Assembly (NCBI GenBank): GCA_963846885.1 | Contig: CAWJXS010000020.1 | Location: forward strand, 434,001 to 498,000 | Source of the DNA: RPQJ01 sp963846885 | GTDB taxonomy: Bacteria; Pseudomonadota; Gammaproteobacteria; Steroidobacterales; Steroidobacteraceae | DNA length: 64,000 bases | Direction of reading: 5' to 3' | Shown: piece by piece, positions 55,247-64,000 of the stretch | Numbering within the stretch: position 1 is the first letter of the stretch | How the letters are laid out: every line of letters begins with the position of its first letter | Notes under the pieces: generated by a model | What the model was told of the DNA's origin: nothing | The model's database searches: none | The model's input: only the letters and a program-made list of their open reading frames with translations | Made by a program: the position numbers and the translations under genes

Positions 55247-55604
55247 AGGGAAGCTCTGCACAGGTCCGCAAGTGACGCGTTGCGTGCGCTCGATCCGGTG
55301 CCTGTCACCGAGCACTCAAGGTCAGCCGCGCCGGTTTCCAATTCGGCACCGCGCGTCGAACACGCGAGGGCGACGCAGTCGCTGGCGCGTCCGACCCGGG
55401 ACCGTTCCCCGAGCTTGGAAAGGCAGACACGCGCTCTGGGAACGGTCCCGGATCGGACGCTTGCGACCTGCCAGCCTGCGACGCTGCCAGAGCGCTCGAT
55501 CCGGTGCCTGTCACAGAGCGCGTGTCTGCCTTTCCAAGCTCGGTGACAGGCACCGGATCGAGCGCACGCAACGCGTCACTTGCGGACCTGTGCAGAGCTT
55601 CCCT
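55247..55604. repeat. Composite inverted-repeat element: 67-base perfect arms with two nested hairpins
   Basis: A perfect 67-base inverted repeat has arms at 55247-55313 and 55538-55604. Inside are two hairpins. The first has stem arms at about 55391-55409 and 55438-55456 (GGGACCGTTCCC core, one mismatch); the second at 55492-55513 and 55544-55565 (CGATCCGGTGCCTGTCA core). Their 30-base loops, 55409-55438 and 55514-55543, are exact reverse complements. The element fills the gap between two convergent genes and reaches the stop codon of the minus-strand one. It encodes nothing evident; it may act as a bidirectional terminator or a mobile palindromic repeat. Confidence 0.85.
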
Positions 55605-58095
55605 AGTTGTCGGCGCGCAGCGCCTGCATGGGCGGATGCGATACCACCGAGCGCGCCGCGAGAATGCCCGCCACGCCCACCAGCAGCGCGCCGCCCCCGA
55701 CACCGACGAGCCACACCCAGGGGTTGGGGGCAAACTGCAGGTCGAACACGCGGGTGGCCAGCAGGTAGCCAACACCGGTCGCGCCCGCGGCAGCCAGCAA
55801 GCCGGCGAGCGCGCCGAGCACGATGAACTCCGCCGCCACGCCCTGGAACACCACGCTGCGCGTGGCGCCCAGCGTGCGCAGCATCGCGCTTTCGTAGCGT
55901 CTTTCCTCGCGGGAGGCCTGCACGGCGGCGAGCAGGACCATCACGCCGGCCGCGAGCGTAAACAGGAAGACATACTGCACCGCCAGGCTCGCCTTGTTCA
56001 TCACGTCGCGCACCTGCGCGAGCAGGGCCTCGATGTCGATGATCGTGACCTCCGGGAACTGGCGCACGAGGTCGACCAGCACCGGCCGCTGTTGCGATTC
56101 GACGTGCACGCTGGTGATCAGCGTGCCGGTTGCGTTCTCGAGCGCCCCCGGCGAGAACACGACGAAGAAGTTCGGTTTGAACGTGTCCCAGCGCACCGAG
56201 CGCAGGCTGGTGATGCGGCCAGCGACAGCTTCGCCCGCGACGTCGTAGGTCAGCGTGTCGCCGAGTTTCAGGCCGAGCCGCTCGGCGTACTCGATCTCTA
56301 CCGAGATCTCGGGCTCACCCGAATGCTGTGCACGCCACCACTGCCCTGCTTCGATCTTGTTGCCCTCTGCCAGCTCGGCGGCCCAGCTCAGGTTCGCCTC
56401 GCGCTCGACGAACTCGTTGGCGCGATCGCCCTCGAAGGTGATGCGCTCTACGGGTACGGCGTTGATGGCCGTCAGCCGGGCACGCAGCATCGGCACCAGC
56501 TCGGTAGCCGGCAGGCCTGCACTGGCGAAAAAGCCCTGCACGGCGGCCCCCTCGTCGGGGCGGATGTTGATCATGAAGTAGTTGGGGGCATCGACGGGCA
56601 GGCTGCGCTGCCAGTCGCGCAGCAGGTCGTCGCGCACGAGACCGAGCAGCAGCAGCACCATGAAGCCCAGGCCGAACGCGACGATCTGCACGATGCTGTC
56701 GCGGCCGCGGCGCGCGATGTTGGCGAGCCCGTACCGCCACGCCACGCCGACGCCGCTGCGAAATGGCGCCAGCGCCCGGACCAGCAGCCAGCCGGCCACG
56801 GCAAGCAGCAGGAACGTGGCGCCGAGGCCGCCGGCAACATAGCCGACCAGCGTCGGATCGCGCACGATCCAGTAGAGCAATGCGAGCACGGCGCCGATCG
56901 CGAGCCCATAGACCACGGAGTAACGCAGGGGTGGCGGCTCGAGGTCACGGCGCAGCACTCGCGCGGGCGGCACGCGCTTCAGGCGCAGCAACGGCGGCAG
57001 CGCGAAGCCGACCAGCACGACCACGGCGGTCACGATGCCCAGCACGAACGCATCGGCGGACGGTGGCGGCAGGTCGCCACGCAGCAGGTCGCGCAGCAGC
57101 CACGCGATGCCCGCTTGCGCGACGTAGCCGATGGCCGTGCCGATGACGGAGGTGACGACTGCGATCACCACCAGCTGCAGCAGCGTCTGCGCCAGCACGA
57201 AACGCTGCGGTGCCCCCATGCATTTCATGAGCGCCACGGTATCGAGATGGCGACGCGCATAGCGCTGCGCCGCCATCGCGACCGCGATCGCTGCGAGCAG
57301 CACGCTCACCAGACTGGACAGGGAGAGGAAGCGGCCGGCGCGATCGGCCGAAGCACGAATCTGCGGGCTCGCGTCGGCGATCGACTGCACCCGCTCGCCG
57401 CGCGCCTTGCGCGCATCCAGCCACTCGCGAAATTCGTCGATCGGACCGGGCTGCCCGGCAAACAGCATTGCTCGACTCACGCGGCTGCCTGGTTGCACCA
57501 GCTGGGTGGCCGGCAGGTCAGCGCGGTTGATCATCAGCGTGGCGGACAGGTCGGCGAAGCCGCCGCCCTGGTCGGGGCGATAATCGAGCACGCGCGTGAC
57601 GCGGACCTCTGCGGCGCCCACGGTCAGCGACGAGCCCACCGTCGCGCCCAGTTTCGCCAGCAGGCGTGAATCAGCCCAGGCTTCGCCGGGGGCCGGGATG
57701 TCGTCGGTGACGACCCCGGTGCCGAACGGTGCATCGGTCGTTTTCAACCGGCCGCGCAGCGGATAGCCGTCGCCCACCGCGCGCAGCGCAATCAGCGACG
57801 ACTCCTGCCCTGCGAACACCACGCTCGGCATCGATTCGATGCGGGCCACGCGCAACCCGCGCCGTGTCGCCTCGGTTGCGTACTCTTCGCTGATCGGGCG
57901 GGCCGACTGCAGGCGCAGGTCGGCAGCCAGCACTTCGCCGGCCTGCCGCTCGACGGCGAGACCGATGCGGCTCGTGAAGAAACCGACGGCCGTAAGCGCA
58001 GCGACTGCGACCAGCAGGGCGAGCACGAGCACGGCGAGCTCGCCGGATTTCAGGTCGCGCAGAAGATTACGCAGGGCAAACGCGAGCGACGGCAT
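55603..58095 (-). CDS. ybbP: YbbP-type FtsX-family ABC transporter permease
   Basis: 830 residues from the ATG at 58095. The layout is that of YbbP: an N-terminal helix (LAVLVLALLVAVAALTAVGFF), a periplasmic domain, two FtsX-like transmembrane blocks of several helices each, and a second large external domain. AMLRTLGATR near residue 750 and LMKCMGAPQRFVLAQTL are FtsX-type coupling segments. With YbbA it forms a MacB/LolE-like envelope machine. An in-frame GTG at 58107 begins two bases from the preceding stop and is also possible. The partner gene lies directly upstream. Confidence 0.88.
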   Translation of the reverse strand: MPSLAFALRNLLRDLKSGELAVLVLALLVAVAALTAVGFFTSRIGLAVERQAGEVLAADLRLQSARPISEEYATEATRRGLRVARIESMPSVVFAGQESSLIALRAVGDGYPLRGRLKTTDAPFGTGVVTDDIPAPGEAWADSRLLAKLGATVGSSLTVGAAEVRVTRVLDYRPDQGGGFADLSATLMINRADLPATQLVQPGSRVSRAMLFAGQPGPIDEFREWLDARKARGERVQSIADASPQIRASADRAGRFLSLSSLVSVLLAAIAVAMAAQRYARRHLDTVALMKCMGAPQRFVLAQTLLQLVVIAVVTSVIGTAIGYVAQAGIAWLLRDLLRGDLPPPSADAFVLGIVTAVVVLVGFALPPLLRLKRVPPARVLRRDLEPPPLRYSVVYGLAIGAVLALLYWIVRDPTLVGYVAGGLGATFLLLAVAGWLLVRALAPFRSGVGVAWRYGLANIARRGRDSIVQIVAFGLGFMVLLLLGLVRDDLLRDWQRSLPVDAPNYFMINIRPDEGAAVQGFFASAGLPATELVPMLRARLTAINAVPVERITFEGDRANEFVEREANLSWAAELAEGNKIEAGQWWRAQHSGEPEISVEIEYAERLGLKLGDTLTYDVAGEAVAGRITSLRSVRWDTFKPNFFVVFSPGALENATGTLITSVHVESQQRPVLVDLVRQFPEVTIIDIEALLAQVRDVMNKASLAVQYVFLFTLAAGVMVLLAAVQASREERRYESAMLRTLGATRSVVFQGVAAEFIVLGALAGLLAAAGATGVGYLLATRVFDLQFAPNPWVWLVGVGGGALLVGVAGILAARSVVSHPPMQALRADN

Positions 58096-58108
58096 GCTGT
58101 GCGGCACT

Positions 58109-58789
58109 TCAGCTGGCGACGACTCGGCCCGCCTCGAGCCGAATGACGCGATCGCAACGCTCGGCGAGGAGCCGATCGTGCGTCACCAGCACGAGCGTGG
58201 TCTGCGTGGCGCGGTTCAGCCCGAACAGCAGGTCCATGATCTTCTCGCCCGTCGCGGCGTCGAGATTGCCCGTCGGCTCGTCGGCAAAGAGGACGTCGGG
58301 CTTGCCGACGAATGCGCGTGCGATGGCGACACGCTGCTGCTCGCCGCCGGACAGCTGGCGCGGGTAATGACCGACGCGCTCGGCGAGGCCCACGCCGGCA
58401 AGAGCCTCCCGCGCCGCTTCTCGCGCATCGCGGCGCCGCGCGAGCTCGAGCGGCAGCATGACGTTCTCGAGCGCCGTGAGCGACGGCACCAGGTGGAACG
58501 ACTGGAAGACGAAGCCGACGTGGCCGGCCCGCACGGCCGCGCGCCCGTCTTCATCGAGCTGCGTCAGGTCGTTGCCCGCGAGCGCAGCATGGCCGGAAGT
58601 GGGCTCGTCGAGACCGGCGAGCAGGGCGAGCAGCGTGGATTTGCCCGCGCCGGAGGCGCCGATGATCGCGACGGATTCGCCGCGCCTGATGGACAGCGTA
58701 ACGTCTGACAGGATGGCCAGCGTTCCTTCGGGGCTGCTAACCTGCTTGCCGAGTCCATTCGCCGCCAGCACTACCGTCGTGTCGTCCAT
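58109..58789 (-). CDS. ybbA: YbbA-type ABC transporter ATP-binding protein
   Basis: 226 residues from the ATG at 58789. Walker A GASGAGKST, signature LSGGEQQR, Walker B LFADEPTGNLD and H-loop THDRLLAERC are complete, and the LolD/MacB-type segment VMLPLELARRR is present. It energises the YbbP permease. As in E. coli, it is divergent from tesA; here the 5' ends overlap by about 11 bases. Confidence 0.92.
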   Translation of the reverse strand: MDDTTVVLAANGLGKQVSSPEGTLAILSDVTLSIRRGESVAIIGASGAGKSTLLALLAGLDEPTSGHAALAGNDLTQLDEDGRAAVRAGHVGFVFQSFHLVPSLTALENVMLPLELARRRDAREAAREALAGVGLAERVGHYPRQLSGGEQQRVAIARAFVGKPDVLFADEPTGNLDAATGEKIMDLLFGLNRATQTTLVLVTHDRLLAERCDRVIRLEAGRVVAS

Positions 58790-59444
58790 CAAATCCCGTC
58801 CTGCGTTCATTGCCCTGAGATTCATCGCCTGCCTGCTGCTCGCCTGCGGCGCGCTTGCCGTTCGCGCGGCCGACGCACCGCCGGCCACTGCCCCCACCCT
58901 GCTGGTCCTGGGCGACAGCCTCAGCGCGGCGTACGGAATCAAGGTCGAGCAAGGCTGGGTGGCCCTGCTGCAGGCTCGGCTGCGCGCCAAAGGGTACGGT
59001 TACCGTGTCGTCAACGCCAGTTCGAGCGGCGAAACCACCGGCGGTGCACTGGCCCGGCTGCCCCGCATGCTGGCCCTGCATCGACCCGCCATCGTCATCG
59101 TCGAACTGGGCGGCAACGACGGCCTGCGCGGCCTGCCGCTCGCCGACATCCGTCGCAACTTCACCGCCATCATCCGCACTTCGCAGCAGGCCGGGGCGAG
59201 GATTCTGCTGGTCGGGATGAAAATCCCGCCCAACTACGGTCCGTCCTACACGCGCGACTTCCACGCCCTGTTTGGCGAGCTGGCGCGGGAATTCAAGCTG
59301 CCCAGCGTGCCCTTCCTGCTCGAGGACGTCGCCGCGGACGAAGAACTGTTCCAGGCCGACGGCATCCATCCCACCGCGGCGGCCCAGCCCTTGCTGCTGC
59401 GCGAAGTCTGGCCCCACCTCGAGCCCATGCTGCGGCGCCCCTGA
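58779..59444 (+). CDS. tesA: TesA-type SGNH esterase/thioesterase
   Basis: 221 residues from the GTG at 58779, which is inside the ybbA coding start on the other strand. A signal peptide (about 1-28, cleavage near VRAADA) is followed by the SGNH blocks: GDSLSAAYGI (Ser), GETTGG (Gly), GGNDGL (Asn) and DGIHP (Asp and His). The family hydrolyses acyl thioesters, lysophospholipids and aryl esters in the periplasm. The tesA-ybbAP neighbourhood is conserved with E. coli. The start is uncertain because no clear ribosome-binding site is visible. Confidence 0.85.
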   Translation: MSSIKSRPAFIALRFIACLLLACGALAVRAADAPPATAPTLLVLGDSLSAAYGIKVEQGWVALLQARLRAKGYGYRVVNASSSGETTGGALARLPRMLALHRPAIVIVELGGNDGLRGLPLADIRRNFTAIIRTSQQAGARILLVGMKIPPNYGPSYTRDFHALFGELAREFKLPSVPFLLEDVAADEELFQADGIHPTAAAQPLLLREVWPHLEPMLRRP

Positions 59445-59496
59445 GCCTATCGATTTGTGCGGATGGGGGGCCGGTGTTTTTAGGTCCCCGCGCTGC

Positions 59497-59502
59497 TATA
59501 TA
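59497..59502 (+). promoter_or_regulatory. Candidate -10 box upstream of fadD
   Basis: TATATA at 59497-59502 lies 6 bases before an ATG at 59509, the same spacing as at cysB and oxyR. That ATG opens a 44-codon reading frame that is out of phase with fadD and overlaps its start, so it may be a small leader frame or the true start joined by an indel. fadD itself has a GGGG site at 59547-59550, eight bases before its TTG. Confidence 0.35.
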
Positions 59503-59558
59503 GAGACGATGACTTACACCGCGGTGCCGACCGCGGACCTACCAGTGGGGCAAGCGTC

Positions 59559-61469
59559 TTGGACAAGATCTGGCTGCAGCATTACCCGCCCGGCGTGCCG
59601 GCTGAAATCAACCCGGCTGAGTACCCGTCGCTGTTGCACTTGATAGGTCAATCGATCCACAAGTACCGCGACCGCCCGTGCTTCACCTGCATGGACCGCA
59701 CCCTGACCTATGGCGATCTCGACGTGCTTGCCGGCCGGTTCGCCGCCTACCTGCAGCGCGTGGCGCGCCTGCGCAAGGGCGACCGCATCGCGATCATGCT
59801 GCCGAACGTGCTGCAGTACCCGATCGCGATCCTCGGTGCGTTCCGGGCGGGCCTCACCGTCGTCAACGTCAATCCCCTGTACACGCCGCGCGAGCTGCAG
59901 CATCAGCTGCATGATTCCGGCGCGCGGGCGATCCTGATCCTGGAGAACTTCGCCCATACGCTGGAGGCGGTGCGGGACGACGTGCAGCTCGATACGGTGA
60001 TCGTGACCGGCGTGGGCGACCTGCTGGGATTTCCGCGCTCCGCCGTCGTCAACTTCGCGCTGCGCCACGTCAAGAAGCAGGTGCCGGACTACAGCCTGCC
60101 GGGCTCCGTCCGCTTCAAGGAGGCGCTGAACCAGGGCCGGTACGAGAACCTCGATCCCATCGACCTCGGACACGAGGACATCGCGTTCCTGCAGTACACA
60201 GGCGGCACCACGGGCGTGTCCAAGGGCGCCGTGCTCACGCATCGCAACCTCGTCGCGAACGTGCTGCAGTCGGAAGCGTGGATCAAGCCCAGCCTGCGCG
60301 CGGACGAGGCGCTGGTCGCGATCACGGCGCTGCCGCTGTATCACATCTTCGCGCTCACGGCGAACAGCCTCACCATGCTCAAGCTCGGCGCGCACAACGT
60401 GATGATCCCGAACCCGCGCGACTTCGGCGGCTTCGTGCGCGAACTCGCGCGCCACCGCTTCTCGTTCTTCGCCGGCGTGAACACGTTGTTCAACGCGCTG
60501 TTGCATACCCCCGGTTTCGACAGCATCGATTTCAGCGGGCTGCGCGTGAGCCTGGGTGGCGGCATGGCGGTGCAGAAGGCCGTGGCCGAGCGCTGGAAAG
60601 AAGTGACTGGCAACGTGCTGACGCAGGCGTGGGGGCTGACGGAGACCTCACCGGCCGCCTGCATCAATCGACCCGGCGACGATTTCAACGGCTCGATCGG
60701 CTTGCCGATTTCGTCCACGGTGATCACGATTCGTGACGACGACGGTAACGTGCTGCCGCTGGGCCAGTCGGGCGAGATCTGCGTCGAAGGTCCGCAGGTG
60801 ATGCGCGGTTACTGGAATCGTCCCGACGAGACCGCCAAGGTCATGCTGCCCGGGCAGGTGCTGCGCACCGGCGACATCGGCTACATCGACCCGCAGGGCT
60901 TCGTGTTCATCGAGGACCGCAAGAAGGACATGATCCTGGTGTCGGGTTTCAACGTGTACCCGAACGAAGTCGAAGGCGTCGCAGTCATGCATCCCGGCGT
61001 GCTGGAAGTGGCGGCCGTCGCGCAGCCTGACGAGCGAGCGGGTGAAGTCGTGGCGCTGTTCGTCGTGCGCAAGGACGCGTCACTGACGGAAGAGCAGCTG
61101 ATCGAGCACTGTCGCACGCAGTTGACCGGCTACAAGGTGCCGAAACGCGTGTATTTCCGCGACGAACTGCCGAAGACCAACGTCGGCAAGATCCTGCGGC
61201 GCGAACTCAAGGACTCGCTGAAACCACGCCGCGAGCCGCCGGCCGGCAGCTCCGGAGGCAGTCGCGGCGCATCACTGAGGCTGACACCCCGTCAGTCCGT
61301 GGCTGCCGCGGACCACGGCCACGGCATTTCTCCCGCCGTCGACGTTCGCTTCGCTCCGGCTCGCGCCGCGAGCGGGTTGCGCTGTCTCTTGTGTTCGGTT
61401 CCGAACAGAACAGCCGACCGCGGGTCGTTAGCGTATGGCGATGAAGCTGGAGGAAGAAATCTTCAATGA
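59559..61469 (+). CDS. fadD: Long-chain acyl-CoA synthetase FadD, C-terminally extended
   Basis: 636 residues in frame, against about 560 for FadD. The adenylate-forming motifs are present: YTGGTTGVSKGA (phosphate loop), GVNTLFNAL, WGLTETSP, RKKDMILVSGFNVYPNE and the final VGKILRRELKD. It activates free long-chain fatty acids to acyl-CoA with ATP. The normal end comes near LRRELKDSLKPRREPP; the last 75 residues are low-complexity and overlap the next gene, so the extension may reflect a missed stop or a frameshift. TTG start at 59559. Its product would feed the acyl-CoA reductase. Confidence 0.92.
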   Translation: MDKIWLQHYPPGVPAEINPAEYPSLLHLIGQSIHKYRDRPCFTCMDRTLTYGDLDVLAGRFAAYLQRVARLRKGDRIAIMLPNVLQYPIAILGAFRAGLTVVNVNPLYTPRELQHQLHDSGARAILILENFAHTLEAVRDDVQLDTVIVTGVGDLLGFPRSAVVNFALRHVKKQVPDYSLPGSVRFKEALNQGRYENLDPIDLGHEDIAFLQYTGGTTGVSKGAVLTHRNLVANVLQSEAWIKPSLRADEALVAITALPLYHIFALTANSLTMLKLGAHNVMIPNPRDFGGFVRELARHRFSFFAGVNTLFNALLHTPGFDSIDFSGLRVSLGGGMAVQKAVAERWKEVTGNVLTQAWGLTETSPAACINRPGDDFNGSIGLPISSTVITIRDDDGNVLPLGQSGEICVEGPQVMRGYWNRPDETAKVMLPGQVLRTGDIGYIDPQGFVFIEDRKKDMILVSGFNVYPNEVEGVAVMHPGVLEVAAVAQPDERAGEVVALFVVRKDASLTEEQLIEHCRTQLTGYKVPKRVYFRDELPKTNVGKILRRELKDSLKPRREPPAGSSGGSRGASLRLTPRQSVAAADHGHGISPAVDVRFAPARAASGLRCLLCSVPNRTADRGSLAYGDEAGGRNLQ

Positions 61470-61758
61470 CGAAATCGAACGTGCCCAACGGATGGGCGGC
61501 GGCGTCCAGCATGGCTACTGGAACGGGTATCTCACTGGCCTGATGCGGGCCTTTTTCGGCAGCGAGGCCGTGAGCGACCACCTGGACTCGGCTTTGTTGG
61601 CTGCCATCAAGGGCGAGGACACGGCTGCGGGATATCGCGACGGTTACCACAAGATTGCCGACTGCCGCAGTCGGCTCGGCGTCGTGCAGGAAAGTGCGGG
61701 CTCGGCCGTTCCCGCCGAGTCGACTGCCACCAATCCGTACGCGCCGATCAGCGTTTAG
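61435..61758 (+). CDS. Small protein of unknown function
   Basis: 107 residues from the ATG at 61435 (a second ATG lies at 61441). It has a charged N-terminus (KLEEEIFNDEIERAQRM), a glycine-rich helix-turn (GVQHGYWNGYLTGLMRAFFG) and AAIKGEDTAAGYRDGYHKIADC. No signal peptide or known family. It overlaps the extended fadD frame by 35 bases, and the CheB-CheR gene begins 62 bases downstream. Confidence 0.5.
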   Translation: MAMKLEEEIFNDEIERAQRMGGGVQHGYWNGYLTGLMRAFFGSEAVSDHLDSALLAAIKGEDTAAGYRDGYHKIADCRSRLGVVQESAGSAVPAESTATNPYAPISV

Positions 61759-61820
61759 CGGTATGTTTGCCATGCTGATCTGTCTACGTTCAGCCAGACT
61801 AGCGACGGCACGGTGGAAAC

Positions 61821-64000
61821 ATGAACGTCCTCGAGCGGCCTGACGGCGGGTTTGACGACCTTCCCAGGACTCGCATCGTGGGACTGGGCGCATCTGCGGG
61901 CGGCCTCGAGCCGCTCGAGCAGTTCCTCGCCAACACGCCGCCCGACAGTGGACTGGCGTATGTCGTCGTGCAGCACCTCGACCCGACGCACAAGGCGATG
62001 CTGGTCGAACTGCTGCAGCGTGCGACGACGATGCCGGTGCGCGAGGCGGGCGAATCGATGCGCGTCGAGCGCGACTCGGTCTATGTGATTCCCCCCAACA
62101 ACGACTTGAGCGTCCGGCACGGCACTGCTGCACCTGACCAAACCGGTGCAGCCGCGTGGCATGCGGCTGCCCATCGATACCTTGTTTTGCTCGCTCGCCC
62201 GGGAGCAGGGTGACCAGGCCATCGGCGTGGTGTTGTCGGGCATGGGAGCGGACGGGACGGTGGGCCTGCAGGCGATCAGGACCCAGGGCGGCGTGACGCT
62301 GGCGCAGCAGCCGGAGTCGGCCCAGTTCGATTCCATGCCGAAGTGCGCCATCGCCGCCGGCTCGGTGGACATCGTCGCGACCCCAGCCGAACTGCCGCAG
62401 CGCATCGCGCGCGTGTTGGCCACGCAGCGCGAGCTTTCCCGGCCCGATAGTGGTGGCGAAGCAAGCGGCGAGCAGGTGCTCGCTGCAATCCTCGAAATGC
62501 TGCGCGAACACAGCAAGCACGATCTCTCGCAGTACAAGAACAGCACTTTGAAGCGCAGGATCGAGCGTCGCATGGGCGTGCACGGCCTCGAGTCGATGGC
62601 CGGGTATCAGCAGTTCCTGCGTGACAATCCCGGGGAGTTCGACCTCCTGTTCAAGGAAGTGCTGATCGGAGTGACCGGTTTCTTTCGTGATCCGACGGTC
62701 TGGCAGGACGTCAAGGACGCATTGCTTGGCGTGCTGCAGGGCCTCGGCGACGAGACCAGACGGTTGCGTGCCTGGGTGGTCGGATGTTCGACCGGGGAAG
62801 AGGCCTATACGCTGGCCATGCTGTTCAGGGAGGCCACCGACTCGTTGCCGGTCGATGCTGCCTGCACGTTGCAGATCTTCGCCACCGACCTGAGTGGCGA
62901 TGCGATCGCCCTGGCGCGAAAGGGGCATTACCCGGCCCGGATCGCCGAGGACGTGTCGCCCGAGCGGCTGGCCCGCTTCTTCACCGCCGAGAGCACCGGC
63001 TTCCGCGTCAACAAGGACATTCGTGAAATGGTCCTGTTCGCTGCCCATGACGTGATCCTCGACCCGCCCTTCACCCGGCTCGACCTTCTCTCTTGCCGCA
63101 ACCTGTTGATCTATTTCAACGCAGAGCTGCAACGGCGGCTGATCCCATTGTTCCACTACAGCCTCCGTCCAGGCGGCATACTGGTGCTGGGCGGATCGGA
63201 AACGGTCGGCCAGGCGCACGCGATGTTCACGCCCATGAGTCCCAAGTCGAGGCTCTATCGGCGCAGCGACGAGGCGTCCCATCCGGGCGGAGTCGACTTC
63301 CCCGTCAATCGCCACCTGTCATCGCGCCAGGCAACCCAGGAGTCGAACGTGTCGCAGCCGGTCAATCCGCACACCAACCTGCAGTCGCTGGCCGACCAGG
63401 TCCTGCTCCAGGATTTTTCGCCGCCGGCGGTGCTGGTGAATGCACAGGGCGATGTCGTGTACATCAGTGGTCGCACCGGCAAGTACCTGGAGCCCGCGGC
63501 CGGCAAGGCCAACTGGAACATCCACGTGATGCTGCGGCCGACGATTCGCACACAGGTGACGGCCGCGCTGCGGCAGGCACTGGAGAGCCACGAGCCCGTC
63601 GAATTGCATGGCCTGCGGCTCGAGGACGACGCTGAACGCGCGCTCGACGTGAGCGTCCATGTCATGCCGCCGCCGCATGCGTTGCAGGGCATGGTCATGA
63701 TCGTCTTCCGTGAGGTCGCCCGCGCTCGCAGGCGGCGGCGCAAGCAACAGGAAGGCCCGGTCGACGCTGGCGCGAATGAAGAGCTGGCCCGCCTGCAGCA
63801 GGAGATCAGCGCCCTGAGCATGGCGATGCACGCGTCCGAAGAGGAATTGCAGGCCGCCAATGAAGAACTGCAATCGACCAACGAGGAACTGCAGTCGGCC
63901 AACGAAGAGCTGACCACGTCGAAGGAAGAAGCGCAGTCGATGAACGAGGAGTTGCAGACGATCAATGGCGAACTGCAGATCAAGCTCGACGACCTCGCGC
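61821..64000 (+). CDS. CheB-CheR fusion with PAS-like and coiled-coil region, frameshifted and cut by the window end
   Basis: The gene runs off the right edge. The methylesterase domain lacks a receiver and has its Ser-His-Asp in GASAGGLEPLEQF, VVQHLDPTHKAML and GMGADGT. The CheR methyltransferase domain follows (about 62490-63270), with the SAM motif VVGCSTGEEAYTLAM and SCRNLLIYF. A PAS-like region and a repetitive coiled coil with EELQAANEEL- and STNEEL-type units close the visible part; a histidine kinase often follows in this family. One base appears inserted near 62124 (GG-A-CTG). Such proteins methylate and demethylate, and may signal outside classical chemotaxis; no other che genes are here. 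Confidence 0.85.

Noticed and set aside
55247..55604. An insertion sequence bounded by 67-base inverted repeats
   Set aside because: No transposase or open frame lies between the arms (224 bases) and no target-site duplication was seen; a non-coding palindromic element is the better description.
55504..57669. Long plus-strand open frame opposite ybbP
   Set aside because: It is His/Gln/Arg-rich without any domain; the opposite strand encodes a complete FtsX-type permease.
61207..63315. 702-codon minus-strand open frame opposite fadD's end and CheB-CheR
   Set aside because: The plus strand carries conserved catalytic motifs throughout; the antisense frame has none.

Overview
This is a 64 kb stretch of a high-G+C gammaproteobacterial chromosome. 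The G+C-rich codon use, the CysB-type regulator, the YajQ, DUF3011, DUF4124 and spore-coat-U families, and a Marinobacter-type fatty acyl-CoA reductase point to the Nevskiales, Steroidobacterales or Xanthomonadales neighbourhood. That placement is an inference from gene families, not from a marker gene. No rRNA, tRNA, CRISPR array, phage or insertion sequence was recognised.

Layout. At 1-6920 there is a truncated comM, a sulfur-acquisition block (cysB, an OprP-like porin, two tandem sulfate-binding proteins) and an ABC exporter. On the minus strand, 14499-7024 forms one probable operon cysA-cysT-cysW-histidine kinase-response regulator-exonuclease, with a small PhnA-like gene behind it; its CysA carries an unusual C-terminal universal-stress-like domain. 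14642-24135 holds a HerA-like ATPase, DUF2780, a thioredoxin-fold lipoprotein, yajQ, a Fur-boxed TonB receptor, a fatty-acid desaturase and a DUF3011 protein. 29171-24151 (minus) is a group 3d NAD-reducing [NiFe] hydrogenase operon, hoxFUYHW. 29261-32779 holds a GIY-YIG-like protein, a hydroxyacid dehydrogenase, a Nudix hydrolase and oxyR coupled to a copper chaperone. 32811-35822 encodes a 1003-residue protein that joins a lipase-like hydrolase, a macro-like domain and a CHAT protease. 36027-40157 is a chaperone-usher operon of the spore-coat-U type. 40890-45652 encodes a 2-oxoacid:ferredoxin oxidoreductase with its own flavin/ferredoxin subunit. 45754-49525 is mixed small genes. 49758-61469 is rich in lipid functions: alcohol-forming acyl-CoA reductase, phasin, patatin, the ybbAP/tesA block and fadD. 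The window ends inside a CheB-CheR fusion.

How it fits together. CysB, the porin, Sbp1/Sbp2 and CysTWA form a complete sulfate import route. HoxFUYH would couple H2 to NAD+. KorAB with its flavoprotein exchanges electrons between 2-oxoacids and NAD(P)H/ferredoxin. FadD, TesA, the desaturase, the reductase and the phasin suggest storage-lipid (wax ester or PHA) metabolism.

Sequence quality. At least twelve apparent single-base insertions and one deletion break otherwise conserved genes (comM, HerA-like ATPase, TonB receptor, hoxF, hoxU, GIY-YIG, spore-coat U, GltD-like, CheB-CheR). Their bias to insertions, and the family-typical lengths recovered after removing them, suggest residual sequencing error more than true gene decay. 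Split genes are annotated here as single genes with the break noted.
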